Positions 5,430 to 8,229 of a stretch of DNA of 8,229 nt are shown in pieces. How positions within the stretch are numbered: the first letter of the stretch is position 1; every line of letters begins with the position of its first letter. The notes under the pieces are model-generated. The model did no database searches. It worked only from the letters and a program-made list of their open reading frames with translations, and had not been told where the DNA came from. The position numbers and the translations under genes are program-made. The stretch comes from Anaerolineae bacterium (GTDB lineage: Bacteria > Chloroflexota > Anaerolineae > Aggregatilineales > Phototrophicaceae), in contig WGEI01000029.1 in the NCBI GenBank assembly GCA_015492875.1, positions 1-8,229 on the forward strand. The letters run 5' to 3'.

Positions 5430-7829
5430 CTACGTTATTGACGCCAGATGAATAATGGTCACGCCGTTCCCCCCTTCGTTGGGGCGGCCTTCCTCGATTT
5501 TGGCGATTAATGGGTGGCTGCTGAGGTAATCGCGCACCGCCGTTCTCAAGCGCCCGGTGCCCTTCCCATGAATGATGCGGCCAAACGGCAAGCCAGCGGT
5601 ATAGGCCGCATCGACATAGCGGTCGAGCTTCTCAAGCGCCGTTTCTACCCGATCTCCCCGCAAATCCAGCTCCAGCCCCGGCGATTCTGCCTTTGGTCGT
5701 GGGTCGCTGCTTGGTGCATAACTTCTCTTCCGCCCGCGCTCGCGCTCGGTGGCACGCTTTTCACTACGGGTGCGCTTGCGCATATCGCGGTACTTCGCTC
5801 GCACCCGCAAGTTGCCAACTTGCACCTGTGCCTCTTTATCATCCAGTTCGGTGATGACGCCCTCAGAATTGAGCGTTTCTAGCCAAACGGTATCGCCCAG
5901 TTTGGGTATCCAGTCAATATCTTCGGGCATGTCGATGGCGTCATCGTCTAGCGGCTCTTGCGTCCATTCTGAGAGCTTATCGACTGCCGCTTGCAGGGCA
6001 TGGACGGTCTCTAAGGGCATCTTGGCTGATTGCATCTCGCGGCGTAAGCGCTTCAGCTCCTTGCGGAATTCATCGAGTTCGCCTTCTGCGTTACGGCGTG
6101 CTGCGGCCAGAATATCGCGCCGTTCATCCTCGATTTTATCCAGCCGTGCAGTGAGTTCTTCGCGCTTTGCGGCCAATTCCTCCCGTAGCTGTTCGATTTC
6201 TTCGTGCGCTTCACGGATTTCCACCCGCGTCCGTTGAATTTCGTCTAGCAGGTCATCTGCCGCTAGGTCTTCTGTCGCCACCATCTCGCGGGCGGCATTG
6301 ATGATGTCTTCGGGTAAGCCTAACCGCCGCGCAATCTGTAGTGCATTAGAGCGCCCCGGCACGCCGATAATCAGGCGATAAGTCGGCGCGAGCGTCTCAA
6401 GGTCAAACTCCACGCTGGCATTACGCACGCCGTGCGTCTCTACGCTATAGACCTTCAACTCTGGATGGTGTGTGCTGACCATACAGGTGACGCCCCGCTG
6501 CACCAAATAGGTGAGAATGGCGCGGGCGAGGGCAGAGCCTTCTGCCGGGTCTGTACCAGCGCCCAACTCATCTAAAATCACCAGCGAACGGTTATTGCAT
6601 TCCCGCAAAATGCTGATGATATTGGTCATATGCGCTGAGAAGGTGCTGAGCGATTGCTCAATGCTTTGCTCATCGCCAATATCTGCGAATATGCCTTCGA
6701 ACACGCTCAAGCGGGCGCTATCTGCGGGGAGCTGTAACCCGCTTTGCGCCATCAGCGTGAGCAGGCCGACCGTCTTCAACGAGACCGTTTTGCCGCCCGT
6801 ATTGGGGCCAGTAACGACGAGCGCCCAGGTATCATCGCCAAACTCTACGTCAATCGGCACAATCCGCCCCTTCAGCAGGGGATGGCGCGCACCTTTCAGG
6901 TCAATGGTGCTGCCGGGATGGCCATTTGGGCGCGGTGTGAAGCCCAAAAGCTCTGGCTGTACGGCGTTTAGCTCCTCTGCATAGCGGGCGCGGGCAAAAG
7001 TAAAATCGAGATACCCCAGCACCTCAACCGTCCGCGCAATGTTCTCCGCTTGGCCACCAATCGCTTCGGTCAACTCGCGCAAGATGCGCAAAATCTCTTT
7101 TTCCTCGTCGAGTTGTAGCTCGCGCCATTTGTTATTAAGCTCCACCGTGTCCAGCGGCTCAATGAATAGCGTCGCCCCGCTCGATGACGAATCGTGCACA
7201 ATGCCCTTGATTTTCCCCTTATGCTCGGCCTTTAACGGCACAACATAACGCCCGTTGCGCATGGTGACGATATGTTCCTGCAATAGGGGGGCGTTGGCTT
7301 TCGATTGGACAATGCGGTTGAGTTTACTCTGGAGACGCTCAAAAGCTTGCTTGAGGTCACGGCGGATGATGGCTAAACGGGGGCTGGCGGTGTCCATCAC
7401 TTCGGCGTTATCGTCGATGCTGCGGGCGATGGCCTCTTGCAGGTCATTGCACTCTTCAACCTCCGAAGCGATTTCTGCCAATAAGGGGAAGTGCCCCTTC
7501 ATATGCCCCAACATGCGCTTCAGCGTTGTGCCGCGCCGCAGTGTATAGCGAATATCCAATAGGACATTTGGCTCGATGATGACGCCTCGTTGCGCATTGA
7601 GGACAACCTCGCGCACATCGCGCGCCCCCCCCATGCTGATGCTACTGTTTTGCTCCAAAAGTTCACGCGCTTCGGCAGTTTCCCGTTGCCAAATGCGCGC
7701 TTCATCTAAATCGGTTGTTGGCAGCCACTCGCGGGCAATCTCTGCCCCGGCCCCAAAGGAGGTATGTGCCGCCACGCGCTCCATGATTTTATGCAGCTCT
7801 AAAGTCTGCGCTGATTTCTCGCTAATCAT
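5430..7829 (-). CDS. mutS2: MutS2 family ATPase/endonuclease with C-terminal Smr domain
   Basis: 799 residues, the full family length. The N-terminus MISEKSAQTLELHKIMERVAAH matches the usual MutS2 opening. Core/lever region is about 1-300. The ATPase has Walker A GPNTGGKT (341-348), STFSAHM (395-401), Walker B LVILDE (416-421, Asp420/Glu421) followed by GAGTDPAEG, and STHHPELK (452-459). A coiled-coil arm spans about 520-605, a small strand-rich KOW-like segment about 642-680, and a basic linker about 683-715. The Smr domain (about 718-799) has DLRG (722-725) and HGKGTG (754-759), both intact. Unlike MutS, MutS2 lacks the mismatch-recognition domain. In studied bacteria it suppresses recombination by acting on branched DNA, or rescues collided ribosomes. 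Start: ATG at 7829-7827; the nearest GGAG (7847-7844) is 14 bases upstream, so the ribosome site is weak. The promoter is strong and the gene stands alone. Confidence 0.97.
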   Translation of the reverse strand: MISEKSAQTLELHKIMERVAAHTSFGAGAEIAREWLPTTDLDEARIWQRETAEARELLEQNSSISMGGARDVREVVLNAQRGVIIEPNVLLDIRYTLRRGTTLKRMLGHMKGHFPLLAEIASEVEECNDLQEAIARSIDDNAEVMDTASPRLAIIRRDLKQAFERLQSKLNRIVQSKANAPLLQEHIVTMRNGRYVVPLKAEHKGKIKGIVHDSSSSGATLFIEPLDTVELNNKWRELQLDEEKEILRILRELTEAIGGQAENIARTVEVLGYLDFTFARARYAEELNAVQPELLGFTPRPNGHPGSTIDLKGARHPLLKGRIVPIDVEFGDDTWALVVTGPNTGGKTVSLKTVGLLTLMAQSGLQLPADSARLSVFEGIFADIGDEQSIEQSLSTFSAHMTNIISILRECNNRSLVILDELGAGTDPAEGSALARAILTYLVQRGVTCMVSTHHPELKVYSVETHGVRNASVEFDLETLAPTYRLIIGVPGRSNALQIARRLGLPEDIINAAREMVATEDLAADDLLDEIQRTRVEIREAHEEIEQLREELAAKREELTARLDKIEDERRDILAAARRNAEGELDEFRKELKRLRREMQSAKMPLETVHALQAAVDKLSEWTQEPLDDDAIDMPEDIDWIPKLGDTVWLETLNSEGVITELDDKEAQVQVGNLRVRAKYRDMRKRTRSEKRATERERGRKRSYAPSSDPRPKAESPGLELDLRGDRVETALEKLDRYVDAAYTAGLPFGRIIHGKGTGRLRTAVRDYLSSHPLIAKIEEGRPNEGGNGVTIIHLASIT

Positions 7830-7860
7830 TGTTGTTTCGTTTTCTCCATTTCAGCGGGTC

Positions 7861-7889
7861 ATTGTATTAAAACATATAGTCTCTGTCAA
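7861..7889 (-). promoter_or_regulatory. Near-consensus sigma-70 promoter of mutS2
   Basis: On the minus strand a perfect TTGACA (7889-7884) and TACAAT (7866-7861) are separated by exactly 17 bases. Transcription would start near 7855-7854, leaving a leader of only about 25 bases. Confidence 0.8.
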
Positions 7890-7946
7890 TTGCTAAGGTT
7901 TTTAGTGGTTCATAAAAGGTCAATTTCGCTGTTCTGTGCACAAGTT

Positions 7947-8019
7947 CTTACGATTTCCTTACAACCTTGCTGCGCTACGTAATAAATGCCCTGCTGTTAC
8001 CATCCGTAAGAGTGTAAGG
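7947..8019 (+). repeat. Two CTTAC direct repeats and two inverted GTAAG copies upstream of the oxidoreductase
   Basis: CTTACG (7947-7952) and CCTTAC (7957-7962) are about one helical turn apart. Their exact complements CGTAAG (8005-8010) and GTAAGG (8014-8019) follow in the same order, each 57-58 bases downstream. They flank the most likely promoter area of the gene at 8049 (a weak TTACAA at 7959-7964 is the only -35-like element). This arrangement could be operator sites for a regulator, but no regulator family can be named. Confidence 0.35.
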
Positions 8020-8048
8020 TAGCCTACCAATGAAAGGGGATTGGGCGC

Positions 8049-8229
8049 ATGTTATACGATGCTATCGTGATAGGTTCGGGACAAGCGGGACCGTTTTTAG
8101 CAGCAGATTTAGCCAATGAGGGACAACGTGTTGCGCTGATTGAGGGGGATAAAATCGGTGGTACATGTGTGAACTATGGTTGTACGCCGAGTAAAACGCT
8201 GATTGCTAGCGCCCGTGCGGCTTATGTTG
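8049..8229 (+). CDS. FAD-dependent pyridine nucleotide-disulfide oxidoreductase, mercuric reductase-like (3' end outside window)
   Basis: The first 60 codons are visible. MLYDAIVIGSGQAGP holds the Rossmann FAD-binding glycines (Gly9, Gly11, Gly14). An acidic residue (Glu32) ends the second strand, where it would bind the ribose. GGTCVNYGCTPSKTL carries the redox-active cysteine pair Cys40 and Cys45 of class I enzymes (mercuric reductase, lipoamide dehydrogenase, glutathione reductase). The GSGQAG opening and the TPSKTLIASARAAY continuation are closest to proteins annotated as mercuric reductase or RclA-like. There is no N-terminal heavy-metal (HMA) domain and no mer gene in view, so mercury reduction should not be assumed. 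The C-terminal residues that would decide the substrate are missing. Start: ATG 8049 with AAAGGGGA (8033-8040) 8 bases upstream. It is divergent from mutS2. Confidence 0.9.
   Translation, partial: MLYDAIVIGSGQAGPFLAADLANEGQRVALIEGDKIGGTCVNYGCTPSKTLIASARAAYV

Noticed and set aside
5749..6984. Plus-strand frames opposite mutS2 (5749-6237 and 6511-6984)
   Set aside because: Both are Ser/Arg-rich reversals of the mutS2 coiled-coil and ATPase codons, with no independent support.
8049..8229. A mercury resistance (mer) operon
   Set aside because: Only a mercuric reductase-like N-terminus is visible. There is no HMA domain, merR, merT or merP, and the substrate-defining C-terminus is outside the window.
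1..8229. CRISPR arrays, tRNAs, transposases, phage or defence genes
   Set aside because: None was found by reading both strands. There are no regularly spaced repeats, no terminal inverted repeats bounding a gene, and no cloverleaf sequence.

Overview
The window looks like a chromosomal segment from a free-living bacterium of moderately high GC. The best guess is Chloroflexota (Anaerolineae-like). This is an inference from the look of the proteins: the small Flp-type pilin, the two-membrane-segment SPFH protein and the uncharacterised 365-residue membrane protein resemble genes I associate with that phylum. No 16S or other decisive marker is present. There are no insertion sequences, phage genes, CRISPR arrays, tRNAs or rRNAs, and nothing suggests a recently acquired island.

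Layout, left to right. (1) The 3' end of a secreted or surface-type protein of unknown function (to 413), closed by a clear terminator. (2) A monocistronic SPFH/prohibitin-family membrane protein (557-1660) with an extended -10 promoter and its own terminator. (3) A 459-base intergenic region holding a near-consensus promoter, a cobalamin (B12) riboswitch and a likely attenuator. It leads into a secreted ABC-transporter substrate-binding protein of the BtuF/FepB class (2120-3322), which is again closed by a strong terminator. (4) A two-gene operon: an unknown protein with two membrane segments (3520-4617) and, one base after its stop, a NUDT15/MutT-like Nudix hydrolase (4619-5065). (5) A 52-residue Flp-type pilin precursor (5200-5358) with its own promoter, a perfect Shine-Dalgarno and a UNCG-loop hairpin. 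(6) mutS2 on the minus strand (5430-7829), convergent with the pilin and driven by an almost perfect sigma-70 promoter. (7) Divergent from mutS2, the first 60 codons of a flavin disulfide oxidoreductase of the mercuric reductase/lipoamide dehydrogenase class (8049 onward), cut by the window edge.

Most genes stand alone between terminators, so the window is a set of independent housekeeping or physiological units rather than one system. The clearest regulatory circuit is the riboswitch controlling the substrate-binding protein. It predicts that this protein binds cobalamin or a corrinoid and is made when B12 is scarce; the permease and ATPase that must work with it are not here. I found no convincing novel multi-gene system. 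The points most worth following are the riboswitch attenuator, the orphan cobalamin-binding protein, the solitary Flp pilin, the uncharacterised membrane protein coupled to a Nudix enzyme, and the paired CTTAC/GTAAG repeats before the oxidoreductase.
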